From Ruminococcus sp. CAG:254 (GTDB taxonomy: Bacteria; Bacillota; Clostridia; Oscillospirales; Ruminococcaceae): a stretch of 9,454 nt of DNA. The notes beneath the pieces were generated by a model. It was not told the origin of the DNA. It ran no database searches and saw only the letters and a list, made by a program, of their open reading frames with translations. Below are positions 1-5,754 of this stretch, piece by piece (the first letter of the stretch is position 1; every line of letters starts with the position of its first letter). Both the position numbers and the translations under genes were made by a program. Location of the stretch: assembly GCA_000433635.1 (NCBI GenBank), contig HF997879.1, positions 7,009-16,462 of the forward strand, read 5' to 3'.

Positions 1-284
1 CTCCGGCTGTGGCTGCACCTGCTCCAGAAGCCAAAGCAGCTGCTCCGGCTGGCAAGTTCGTAAAAGCACCGATTGTCGGCACGTTTTATGCAGCCTCTGC
101 TCCAGACCAGCCGCCATTCGTCAAGGTTGGCGACCAAATCAAAAAGGGCGATGTGCTGTTTATCATCGAATCCATGAAGCTCATGAATGAGGTTCAGAGC
201 GAAATTGAAGGCACTGTTGCGGAAATTCTGGTTGGAAACGGCGAAGCTGTTGAATATGACCAGCCGATTTTACGGGTTGAATAA
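1..284 (+). CDS. accB: Biotin carboxyl carrier protein of acetyl-CoA carboxylase (5' end cut off)
   Basis: This is the C-terminal part of the acetyl-CoA carboxylase biotin carrier, which shuttles carboxyl groups from biotin carboxylase to the carboxyltransferase. The reading frame is open from base 3, so the gene starts upstream of the window; the GTG at 9 is not a likely true start. The first ~16 visible residues are an Ala/Pro-rich linker. A biotinyl domain follows, with the entry motif KAPIVGTFY, a KVGDQIKKGDVL turn and the biotin-acceptor motif ESMKLMNEV. The acceptor lysine codon is at 177-179. The gene ends in TAA and fabZ begins 14 bases later, so the two are very probably cotranscribed. 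The N-terminal domain that contacts biotin carboxylase is not visible. The family call is secure from the biotin motif and the acc gene neighbours. Confidence 0.95.
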   Translation, partial: PAVAAPAPEAKAAAPAGKFVKAPIVGTFYAASAPDQPPFVKVGDQIKKGDVLFIIESMKLMNEVQSEIEGTVAEILVGNGEAVEYDQPILRVE

Positions 285-298
285 CGAAAGGAGTCCAT

Positions 299-736
299 AT
301 GGCAGAAGTATTACTGAATCAGGAGCAGATCAAGGAAATTATTCCGCATCGTGATCCGTTCCTGTTGATTGACGAAGTCCTGTCCATGGAAGTTGGAAAG
401 AAAGTCGTTGCCAGAAAGTATATCAAGGAAGATGATTTCTGGTTCAAGGGACACTTTCCGGAAAAGCCGGTGACACCGGGCGTTCTGATGATTGAAATGC
501 TGGCACAGGCAGGTGCAGTCTGCATCCTCTCACAGCCGGAATTTAAGGGCAAAATCGCTCTGTTTGCCGGAATCGACAAGGCAAAGTTCCGCAAGCAGGT
601 CGTACCGGGTGATGTTTTGGATCTGGAAGTGGAAATCATCAGCCAGAGAGGTCCAATCGGTATCGGTAAGGCAGTTGCCAGCGTTGACGGCAAAAAAGCG
701 GTTACCTGCGAAATCAAATTCGCAGTCGAAGTGTAA
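299..736 (+). CDS. fabZ: 3-hydroxyacyl-[acyl-carrier-protein] dehydratase FabZ
   Basis: FabZ is a soluble hot-dog-fold enzyme that dehydrates (3R)-hydroxyacyl-ACP to trans-2-enoyl-ACP in the fatty-acid elongation cycle. The 145-residue length is normal for the family. The N-terminal signature IPHRDPFLLID is at about residues 15-25. The catalytic segment GHFPEKPVTPGVL (51-63) carries the active-site His52, and IEMLAQ carries the acidic catalytic Glu66. The start is supported by an AAAGGAG ribosome site five bases before the ATG. The gene lies between accB and accC with short gaps on both sides (14 and 12 bases), the arrangement often seen in clostridial fatty-acid operons. No key residue is missing. 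FabA is less likely because there is no FabA-type neighbour or extra sequence and the motif spacing is that of FabZ. Confidence 0.96.
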   Translation: MAEVLLNQEQIKEIIPHRDPFLLIDEVLSMEVGKKVVARKYIKEDDFWFKGHFPEKPVTPGVLMIEMLAQAGAVCILSQPEFKGKIALFAGIDKAKFRKQVVPGDVLDLEVEIISQRGPIGIGKAVASVDGKKAVTCEIKFAVEV

Positions 737-748
737 AGGCGTTGCCGT

Positions 749-2113
749 ATGCGATTTGATACAGTATTGATTGCCAATCGGGGAGAAATTGCTGTCCGCA
801 TCATTCGGGCTTGCCGGGAACAAAATCTGGGCTGTGTCAGCGTGTATTCCACCGCTGACCGAGATGCCCTGCACGTCAAGTTTGCAGACCGTGCCGTCTG
901 CATCGGTGCTCCGGCAACCGCAGACAGCTATCTGCGAATGGATTCCATCATTGAAGCCTGCCGCCAGACAGGTGCAACGGCAGTCCATCCGGGATTCGGG
1001 TTCTTATCCGAAAATGCAGAGTTTGCAAAACTCTGTCGGGAAAATGACATCACATTCATTGGACCTTCTCCGGAATGCATTGCCATGCTGGGCGACAAGG
1101 CTCAGGCAAAGGAAACCATGAAGGCTGCTGGCGTTCCTGTTATTCCAGGCTCAGAGGGTGCATTGCACTCCATCGAAGAGGCAAAGGAAATTGCAAAGAA
1201 AATCGGATATCCGGTACTCGTCAAGGCATCTGCCGGCGGCGGCGGTCGTGGTATCCGGCGGGTAGACAGTGAAGAACAGCTGGAAGAACAGCTGCACGTT
1301 GCACAGGAAGAGGCAAAGAAGTTCTTCGGAGATGACACAGTTTATCTCGAAAAGCTGATTGTTGGCCCGCATCATGTAGAAGTGCAGATTATTGCAGATG
1401 AATACGGCAACACCGTTGCCCTCGGCGAACGGGATTGCAGTATGCAACGGCGAAATCAAAAGGTGCTGGAAGAAAGTCCGAGTCCTCTTATGACACCAGA
1501 ACTGCGGGATGCCATGCAGAAAGCAGCGGTTGCCGCTGCGAAAGCCTGCGGCTACTGCAACGCTGGCACGATTGAATTTCTGGTTGACCATGAACGGAAT
1601 TTCTACTTCATGGAGATGAACACCAGAATCCAGGTGGAACACCCTGTTACCGAATGGGTGACCGGCATTGACTTGGTACAGACCCAGCTGCGAATCGCTC
1701 AGGGCGAACCGCTGCCGTTTACACAGGAAGACATCACACTCCGTGGACATGCCATTGAATGCCGCATCAATGCCGAAAATCCGGACTGCAACTTCCGTCC
1801 TTCTCCGGGCACGATTCAGGCGTTGCACCTGCCGGGCGGCATGGGCGTTCGGATTGACAGTGCCATCTATCAGGGCTACACAATCCCGCCTTATTATGAT
1901 TCCATGATTGCAAAGCTGATTGTGCATGCTCCAACCCGAAAAGAAGCCATCCAGAAAATGCGGTGGGCATTATCAGAATTTTTGGTGGACGGCGTAGAAA
2001 CGAATATTGACTTTCAACTGCGTCTGCTGAAAACAGAAGCCTTTGAACAGGGCACGTATGACAATGCATTCCTCATGCACTGGCTGGAGGATTCCAAACA
2101 CAAACAATCATAA
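749..2113 (+). CDS. accC: Biotin carboxylase subunit of acetyl-CoA carboxylase
   Basis: AccC uses ATP and bicarbonate to carboxylate the biotin on AccB, the first half-reaction of malonyl-CoA synthesis. At 454 residues it is close to the usual ~450. The N-terminal biotin-carboxylase domain opens with IANRGEIAVRIIRAC (8-22) and includes VHPGFGFLSENAEFA (79-93). The ATP-grasp domain shows Lys117, Lys159 in the glycine-rich VKASAGGGGRG loop, and the GERDCSMQRRNQKVLEE block (226-242). Metal-binding Glu276 and Glu289 are present, as is the catalytic stretch MNTRIQVEHPVTE with Arg293 and Glu297. The C-terminal domain has AIECRINAE (335-343) with the conserved Arg339. The ribosome site is weak (AAAGG about ten bases upstream), and the 12-base gap to fabZ suggests translational coupling. 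All expected catalytic residues are present. Confidence 0.97.
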   Translation: MRFDTVLIANRGEIAVRIIRACREQNLGCVSVYSTADRDALHVKFADRAVCIGAPATADSYLRMDSIIEACRQTGATAVHPGFGFLSENAEFAKLCRENDITFIGPSPECIAMLGDKAQAKETMKAAGVPVIPGSEGALHSIEEAKEIAKKIGYPVLVKASAGGGGRGIRRVDSEEQLEEQLHVAQEEAKKFFGDDTVYLEKLIVGPHHVEVQIIADEYGNTVALGERDCSMQRRNQKVLEESPSPLMTPELRDAMQKAAVAAAKACGYCNAGTIEFLVDHERNFYFMEMNTRIQVEHPVTEWVTGIDLVQTQLRIAQGEPLPFTQEDITLRGHAIECRINAENPDCNFRPSPGTIQALHLPGGMGVRIDSAIYQGYTIPPYYDSMIAKLIVHAPTRKEAIQKMRWALSEFLVDGVETNIDFQLRLLKTEAFEQGTYDNAFLMHWLEDSKHKQS

Positions 2114-2134
2114 GCACAATCACAACAATAAAAC

Positions 2135-2156
2135 CAGCCTTGCCGTCAGGCGGCTG
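2135..2156 (+). promoter_or_regulatory. Hairpin overlapping the accD ribosome-binding site
   Basis: In the 48-base accC-accD gap, CAGCC (2135-2139) pairs with GGCTG (2152-2156) and an inner GCC (2142-2144) pairs with GGC (2149-2151) around a GTCA loop, with a two-base bulge on the 5' side. The most plausible Shine-Dalgarno for accD, AGGCGG (2148-2153, eight bases before the ATG), lies in the 3' arm and loop, so it would be masked when folded. The pairing is seen in the sequence; a role in translation control is inference. There is no T-run, so it is not a terminator. Confidence 0.45.
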
Positions 2157-2161
2157 ATCCG

Positions 2162-3055
2162 ATGGTGGTAGAAAACATGTTAGATGATTTATTCAAAACC
2201 GTAACCAAACGGTTTTATGGTGAAGAAGGGGCTCATGCTCACGAGCAGCCAACCTTCAAATGCCCACGCTGCCAGCATACCGTTCTGCTGACGGTCTTTC
2301 AGGAGGCCGGAAAGGTCTGCCCGAATTGCCGATATCATGCCCGACTGACGGCAAAGGAACGGCTGCAAATTACCGCAGATGCGAACAGCTTTGTGGAATA
2401 TGATGCAGAATTGGAAAGCTTAGACCCCCTCTCTTTCCCGAACTATGCGGAAAAAGTCACACAGTTACAGGAAAAGACAGGCTTGAAAGATGCCGTTCTC
2501 ACTGGAGAATGCACCATTCAAGGTTCTCGTGCAGTCATCATTATTATGGATTCCCATTTTATGATGGCATCCATGGGCAGTGCAGTCGGCGAAAAAATTA
2601 CCCGTGCTTTTGAACGGGCAGCCGAAAAGCAACTCCCTGTCATTGCCTTCACCGCTTCCGGCGGTGCAAGAATGCAGGAAGGCATTCTATCCCTGATGCA
2701 GATGGCAAAGACCTCTGCTGCTGTTCAGCGGCACAACGAAGCCGGACAGCTGTATATTACCGTTCTGACCGACCCGACCACGGGCGGCGTAACGGCATCG
2801 TTTGCCTCTCTGGGCGATATTATCCTTGCAGAACCAAAGGTTCTGATTGGATTTGCTGGGCGGCGTGTCATCGAGGGAACGATTAAACAACACCTGCCGG
2901 ATGATTTTCAACTGGCAGAGTTCATGCTCTCGCATGGCTTTGTTGACCAGATTGTAGAACGCAGCAAGCTGCGGAAAATCCTCTCTTCCCTGCTGCAACT
3001 GCACGGCTATCTGCCGGAACAGGAAACACAGACAGAGGAGGTGCAGGCATCATGA
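2162..3055 (+). CDS. accD: Acetyl-CoA carboxylase carboxyltransferase subunit beta
   Basis: AccD is the beta half of the carboxyltransferase that moves the carboxyl group from biotin to acetyl-CoA, working in an alpha2-beta2 complex with AccA. The 297 residues match the family. An N-terminal four-cysteine zinc ribbon is visible (Cys34-Pro-Arg-Cys37 and Cys53-Pro-Asn-Cys56). The crotonase-like domain has FMMASMGSAVGEK (133-145), the oxyanion-type glycine motif TASGGARMQEG (164-174), and LTDPTTGGVTASFA (202-215). The ATG at 2162 is chosen for AGGCGG eight bases upstream; an in-frame ATG at 2177 is a possible alternative and would remove five residues. The stop overlaps the accA start (ATGA), so AccA and AccD are translationally coupled, as fits equimolar subunits. 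The Shine-Dalgarno lies in a hairpin. Confidence 0.96.
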   Translation: MVVENMLDDLFKTVTKRFYGEEGAHAHEQPTFKCPRCQHTVLLTVFQEAGKVCPNCRYHARLTAKERLQITADANSFVEYDAELESLDPLSFPNYAEKVTQLQEKTGLKDAVLTGECTIQGSRAVIIIMDSHFMMASMGSAVGEKITRAFERAAEKQLPVIAFTASGGARMQEGILSLMQMAKTSAAVQRHNEAGQLYITVLTDPTTGGVTASFASLGDIILAEPKVLIGFAGRRVIEGTIKQHLPDDFQLAEFMLSHGFVDQIVERSKLRKILSSLLQLHGYLPEQETQTEEVQAS

Positions 3056-3909
3056 GCAGTGAAAAACAGCGAACCGCTTGGGAAAAACAAATGCTGGTTC
3101 GGGAGAAAAACCGCCCGACCATTCACGACTATCTCCCACGGATTTTTGAGGAGTTCTTTGAACTGCACGGTGACCGAGGTTATGGGGATGATGGTGCAAT
3201 TTTGGGCGGTATCGCCCGATTGAACGGTGTACCCGTTACCATCATTGCAGAAGTCAAAGGTCGCAACCTCGAGGAAAACAAACGCTCCAACTTTGCAATG
3301 CCACATCCGGAGGGCTACCGGAAAGCGTTGCGGCTGGCAAAGCAGGCGGAAAAGTTCCATCGCCCGATTATCTGCTTCATTGATACGCCGGGGGCATTCT
3401 GCGGCGTAGAGGCAGAAGAACGGGGACAGGGCGAAGCCATTGCGAAAAACTTGGCGGAATTTATGTCCTTGAAAACACCAGTCGTTTCCGTTGTACTCGG
3501 CGAAGGCGGCAGCGGCGGGGCTCTGGCACTGGGTGTATGCGATGACCTTGCCATGCTTGAAAACGCTCTGTATTCCGTCATCTCGCCCCGTGGTGCAGCT
3601 TCAATTCTCTGGAAAGATGCTTCCCGAGAACAGGAAGCCTGCGAAATTATGCGGATTACTGCACAAGATTTGCTGGAATTTGGCGTGGCAGATGCCATCA
3701 TCCCAGAGCCAGAAGATGGGGCTCAGGGCGATTTAGATAAAATGTCGCAAAATATTAAGGAATATTTGGTGAAAACGATAGCCGTAAAATCCAAAAAAGA
3801 TATTGACATTTTACAAAAAGAACGGTATACTAAATTTAGAAAAATCGGCGTCTTCTCAGAACCATCTCACGAGGTACAAAAAGCAGCTGCCGGAAATGAA
3901 AATGAATAA
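3052..3909 (+). CDS. accA: Acetyl-CoA carboxylase carboxyltransferase subunit alpha
   Basis: AccA is the alpha half of the carboxyltransferase and pairs with AccD. The 285-residue length is at the short end, typical of Firmicutes without long tails. The N-terminal helix leads into FELHGDRGYGDDGAI (36-50). The crotonase-fold core shows FAMPHPEGYRKALRLAK (81-97), FIDTPGAFCGVEAEERGQ (109-126) and the glycine-rich GEGGSGGALALGV (150-162). A usually conserved SPEGxASILWK stretch reads SPRGAASILWKDA here (178-190), with Arg180 in place of Glu; the rest of the motif is intact. The ATG overlaps the accD stop. The last ~100 bases of the gene also carry a strong promoter-like sequence for acpP, so its 3' end is A+T-rich and encodes a lysine-rich tail. 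Confidence 0.96.
   Translation: MSSEKQRTAWEKQMLVREKNRPTIHDYLPRIFEEFFELHGDRGYGDDGAILGGIARLNGVPVTIIAEVKGRNLEENKRSNFAMPHPEGYRKALRLAKQAEKFHRPIICFIDTPGAFCGVEAEERGQGEAIAKNLAEFMSLKTPVVSVVLGEGGSGGALALGVCDDLAMLENALYSVISPRGAASILWKDASREQEACEIMRITAQDLLEFGVADAIIPEPEDGAQGDLDKMSQNIKEYLVKTIAVKSKKDIDILQKERYTKFRKIGVFSEPSHEVQKAAAGNENE
3803..3831 (+). promoter_or_regulatory. Near-consensus sigma-A promoter inside accA, driving acpP
   Basis: A perfect -35 TTGACA (3803-3808) is followed by a 17-base spacer and a -10 TATACT (3826-3831, five of six consensus bases). It lies in the accA coding sequence about 100 bases upstream of the acpP start. Transcription would begin near 3838. The match and spacing are seen directly; promoter activity is inferred. 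It would supply extra acpP mRNA independent of the long fatty-acid operon transcript. Confidence 0.7.
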
Positions 3910-3929
3910 ACTTTTGGAGGAAAAAAATT

Positions 3930-4166
3930 ATGACAACATTCGACAAGATTAAGGACATGATCGTAGATCAGCTGGATGTAGAAGCAGACGAAGTTACAAT
4001 GGATGCAAACATTCAGGAAGATTTGGGTGCAGATTCTCTGGACATCGTAGACCTGATCATGGCTGTCGAAGACGAATTTGAAGTAAAGATTGACGACGAT
4101 GCTTCTGAAAACATCAAGACTGTTGGCGACATCGTGAAGTTCATCGATGCAAATAAGGAAGACTAA
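3930..4166 (+). CDS. acpP: Acyl carrier protein
   Basis: Acyl carrier protein is the small acidic cytosolic protein that carries acyl chains as thioesters on a 4'-phosphopantetheine arm during fatty-acid synthesis. The 78-residue length is typical. The modification motif GADSLDIVDLIM is centred on Ser36, followed by the acidic recognition helix (MAVEDEFEVKI) and the closing TVGDIVKFID segment. A strong GGAGG ribosome site lies eight bases before the ATG. The gene is 20 bases after accA and is the last of the operon, just before a strong terminator. It probably receives transcription both from the operon and from a promoter inside accA. Placement after accA, rather than next to plsX or fabF, supports a housekeeping fatty-acid role over a polyketide or D-alanine carrier. 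Confidence 0.97.
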   Translation: MTTFDKIKDMIVDQLDVEADEVTMDANIQEDLGADSLDIVDLIMAVEDEFEVKIDDDASENIKTVGDIVKFIDANKED

Positions 4167-4192
4167 GATTCCTTTTTTCGTTTTATGAAAAC

Positions 4193-4228
4193 AAAACCCC
4201 CGTTCGGATTGCTCGAACGGGGGTTTTT
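4193..4228. terminator. Two-way intrinsic terminator between acpP and the GNAT gene
   Basis: A perfect 10-bp stem CCCCCGTTCG (4197-4206) / CGAACGGGGG (4214-4223) with a seven-base loop is flanked by AAAA on the left and TTTTT on the right. Read on either strand it is a GC-rich hairpin followed by a U-run, so it can end both the acc/acpP transcript and the converging GNAT transcript. It lies 30 bases after the acpP stop and 12 bases beyond the GNAT stop. Confidence 0.93.
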
Positions 4229-4239
4229 GTTGTTTATTT

Positions 4240-4785
4240 TTATAAATCCAGATACATGGGAATACATCCCTCTAAAAATCGACTTTCTGATTGCAGCATA
4301 AACGGCGGAAAAACGGTAAATCCATTTTTCTCATAAAAATTTTTCGCCTTTGGAACAGCATATAGGATTACTTTATCCGCTCCGCAGATTTCTTCTGTAA
4401 ATTCATATATTTTGGAAATCACAAATCGAAAAATATAATCGCTGAATGTGCCATCTTCTTTTTCCGCTGAATAAGGTAAATGTTGATAGCGTTCATCTAT
4501 TGCAAACATTTTAATTTCCACTGCCGGATAAATTGTAAAATGTCCCATTGACTCCACAATAAATCCCGAACAACTCAAGGAATAATACCCAATAATTGCC
4601 CTTGCCGTTTGGTCAATCAAAATAAATGTCACAGCTTGTGCGTCATCTTCTGCCTGATATTTTAAATATTCATTCATGACCTCATTCCCGCAATTGAATG
4701 ATTGAATATAGGCATTATTTTCTTTTCCAACTTTCACAGGCAATTCAATTGCAATCTGATTCCCGTACAGGTTGTTCTGCTTCAT
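4240..4785 (-). CDS. GNAT-family N-acetyltransferase, TacT-like, possible toxin
   Basis: This 181-residue protein has the layout of a GNAT acetyltransferase, which moves acetyl groups from acetyl-CoA to an amine. FNCGNEVMNEYLKYQA (30-45) and IIGYYSLS (64-71) resemble the N-terminal part of TacT/AtaT-type toxins. IKMFAIDERYQ (91-101) is the beta-4 strand, and AKNFYEKNGF (147-156) is the typical end motif with the candidate catalytic Tyr151. The usual acetyl-CoA pyrophosphate loop (Q/R-x-x-G-x-G/A) is not recognisable after RYQ; instead there is HLPYSAEKEDGTFSD. The start overlaps the upstream small gene by 41 bases and has only a distant GAGGA, so translation is probably coupled. Known TacT-like toxins acetylate aminoacyl-tRNA and are paired with a small antitoxin; the same role here is inference. 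A plain metabolic acetyltransferase remains possible. Confidence 0.75.
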   Translation of the reverse strand: MKQNNLYGNQIAIELPVKVGKENNAYIQSFNCGNEVMNEYLKYQAEDDAQAVTFILIDQTARAIIGYYSLSCSGFIVESMGHFTIYPAVEIKMFAIDERYQHLPYSAEKEDGTFSDYIFRFVISKIYEFTEEICGADKVILYAVPKAKNFYEKNGFTVFPPFMLQSESRFLEGCIPMYLDL

Positions 4786-4933
4786 GTGGTTTCATCTGTT
4801 CCTCTAATCGCTTTGCATCTCTTAAAATCCGTTCTTTCATTGCCGGATTCGGCTTATGCTTTAAAAATGCATCTGCCTGCCGTGCATCCACAATCAACGC
4901 ATAAGAAATCGGCTTCGCTAAAACTTGGAACAT
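4745..4933 (-). CDS. Small protein of unknown family, candidate antitoxin partner of the GNAT
   Basis: I do not recognise a named family. The favoured start is the ATG at 4933, eight bases after a strong AAGGAGG, giving 62 residues. An in-frame ATG at 4957, with GGAGG about ten bases upstream, would give 70. The protein starts hydrophobic (MFQVLAKPISYALIVD) and continues as a charged, probably helical stretch rich in Lys, Arg and Glu (about 18-48), with a polar tail. It follows the XRE gene by about 117 bases, sits behind a clear sigma-A promoter, and its last 41 bases overlap the GNAT gene in another frame. A small charged protein encoded first and overlapping a TacT-like GNAT is the gene order expected of an antitoxin. 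The ribbon-helix-helix signature of the usual TacT partner is not obvious. Confidence 0.6.
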   Translation of the reverse strand: MFQVLAKPISYALIVDARQADAFLKHKPNPAMKERILRDAKRLEEQMKPHEAEQPVRESDCN

Positions 4934-4973
4934 CTGTTTTCCCTCCTTTTTCTCCATTTCATCATTTCCTCCC

Positions 4974-4990
4974 TGCAAATAGTATATGCA
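4974..4990. promoter_or_regulatory. Imperfect palindrome downstream of the accessory promoter, possible operator
   Basis: The 17-base stretch TGCAAATAGTATATGCA reads as an inverted repeat with one mismatched pair. It sits about 25-40 bases after the predicted transcription start and just before the ribosome sites of the small gene. TTGCAA also occurs twice upstream, at 5045-5050 and 5059-5064. A regulator such as the neighbouring XRE protein could bind here, but no binding is shown; A+T-rich DNA yields such dyads by chance. Confidence 0.3.
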
Positions 4991-5021
4991 GAAAACGAAA
5001 AACAAATTGGATTCTATTTTT

Positions 5022-5050
5022 ATTATAACATCTTTTTCGCATCTTTGCAA
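5022..5050 (-). promoter_or_regulatory. Sigma-A promoter for the small protein/GNAT pair
   Basis: On the minus strand TTGCAA (5050-5045) is separated by exactly 17 bases from a perfect TATAAT (5027-5022). The -35 begins one base beyond the stop codon of the XRE gene. Transcription would begin near 5015, leaving a leader of about 80 bases before the ATG at 4933. Consensus match and spacing are seen directly; use as a promoter is inferred. Confidence 0.75.
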
Positions 5051-5278
5051 TCATTTTTTTGCAACTGATGGATACGGTTCTCGAACATCCGTCCGCCGCA
5101 TCAAATAATCAACACTGACTTGATAAAAATCCGCCAGTGCCTTCCAAACAGATGTTGGAATATCATTTTCTCCTGTTTCATATTTGGAGTACCCTGTCTG
5201 GGACATATTTAAATAGCTTGCAATCTGTGCTTGTGTGAAATCTGCATCTTCTCGCAAATCACGTATTCGATTATTCAT
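5051..5278 (-). CDS. Small XRE-family helix-turn-helix regulator
   Basis: This is a 75-residue Cro/CI (XRE)-type DNA-binding protein consisting almost only of the HTH_3 domain. RIRDLREDADFTQAQIASYL (4-23) holds the first helices and the turn. MSQTGYSKYETGEND (25-39) is the recognition helix plus the family's conserved Y-x-x-G-x-x-x tail, and IPTSVWKALADFYQVSVDYLM (40-60) is the closing pair of helices. The tail of about 15 residues is polar. The ATG at 5278 is chosen because AAGGAG lies eight bases upstream; a longer reading from 5350 adds 24 unrelated residues and has no ribosome site. The gene points toward the small protein/GNAT pair, which has its own promoter immediately after this stop. 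It is therefore a likely local repressor, but the target is unknown. Mobile elements often carry such regulators. Confidence 0.85.
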   Translation of the reverse strand: MNNRIRDLREDADFTQAQIASYLNMSQTGYSKYETGENDIPTSVWKALADFYQVSVDYLMRRTDVREPYPSVAKK

Positions 5279-5326
5279 AATGTTTCTCCTTATTTTTATT
5301 GTGATACACCAAAAAAACGATCCCCG

Positions 5327-5355
5327 TTCTATCTCCGCTCCCCTCTGCATAAACT
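5327..5355 (+). promoter_or_regulatory. Candidate sigma-E (sporulation mother cell) promoter for yabP-yabQ
   Basis: CATAAACT (5348-5355) matches seven of eight positions of the sigma-E -10 consensus CATACAHT. Thirteen bases upstream lies TTCTATCT, a weaker fit (about five of eight) to the -35 consensus KMATATTT. It would start transcripts about 100 bases before yabP. In Bacillus subtilis yabP and yabQ are sigma-E genes, which makes the position sensible. The -35 fit is poor, so this is tentative. Confidence 0.3.
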
Positions 5356-5463
5356 ACTCTAACAGATACAGGGGTGTGAGATTTGTTCCTCCTTAAATCC
5401 ACATCCCTGCCTGTTTGATTCTTGTACACACTGCTCCATCTATACAGGAGAAAGGATTTTTTT

Positions 5464-5754
5464 ATGAAAACCGATCGCTCCGCTGTTTCTGCCAACCTGC
5501 ACCACAACCTCATTCTGGAAGACCGCTCTGCAATGAATCTCTCCGGCGTGACGGATGTGGACTGTTTCGATGAACGCACCATCCGCCTTTATACCCAACT
5601 CGGCGAACTCGTCATCAAAGGGAAAAATCTCCATATTGACACGGTCAGCGTGGAAACCGGTGATATGCGAGTATCCGGCGACATCTGGTCGCTCCAGTAC
5701 GGCGACAAAGACCGCAAAGGGGCACTCTCCGCCCTCGGCAAGCTGTTCCGCTGA
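5464..5754 (+). CDS. yabP: Sporulation protein YabP
   Basis: YabP is a small protein of the YabP/YqfC family, made in the mother cell during endospore formation; its molecular role is not settled. The family pattern is clear: HHNLILEDRSAMNLSGVTDVDCFDE (about 13-37), then LGELVIKGKNLHIDTVSVETGDMRVSG with the repeated Gly turns, and a closing IWSLQYGD plus LGKLF. At 96 residues the length is normal. The ATG at 5464 is preceded by AGGAGAAAGG about ten bases upstream, and an upstream in-frame ATG at 5422 lacks a ribosome site. The stop TGA shares its A with the yabQ start, so the two are coupled. The Bacillus order yabP-yabQ-divIC-yabR is kept. The usual upstream neighbour yabO/rqcP is absent here. 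Confidence 0.93.
   Translation: MKTDRSAVSANLHHNLILEDRSAMNLSGVTDVDCFDERTIRLYTQLGELVIKGKNLHIDTVSVETGDMRVSGDIWSLQYGDKDRKGALSALGKLFR

Noticed and set aside
319..988. Minus-strand open frames across fabZ and the accC start
   Set aside because: Both lie opposite genes with intact catalytic motifs; their products are low-complexity or Cys-rich shadows.
1151..1927. Minus-strand open frame of 258 codons inside accC
   Set aside because: It is a mirror of a fully conserved biotin carboxylase gene, with no ribosome site and no recognisable domain.
5279..5320. Promoter for the XRE gene
   Set aside because: TATCAC/ACAATA-like -10 candidates occur upstream of 5278 but none has a -35 at a sensible distance.
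5271..5350. Longer XRE protein starting at 5350
   Set aside because: The added 24 residues do not fit the HTH family and have no ribosome site; the ATG at 5278 has AAGGAG at good spacing.
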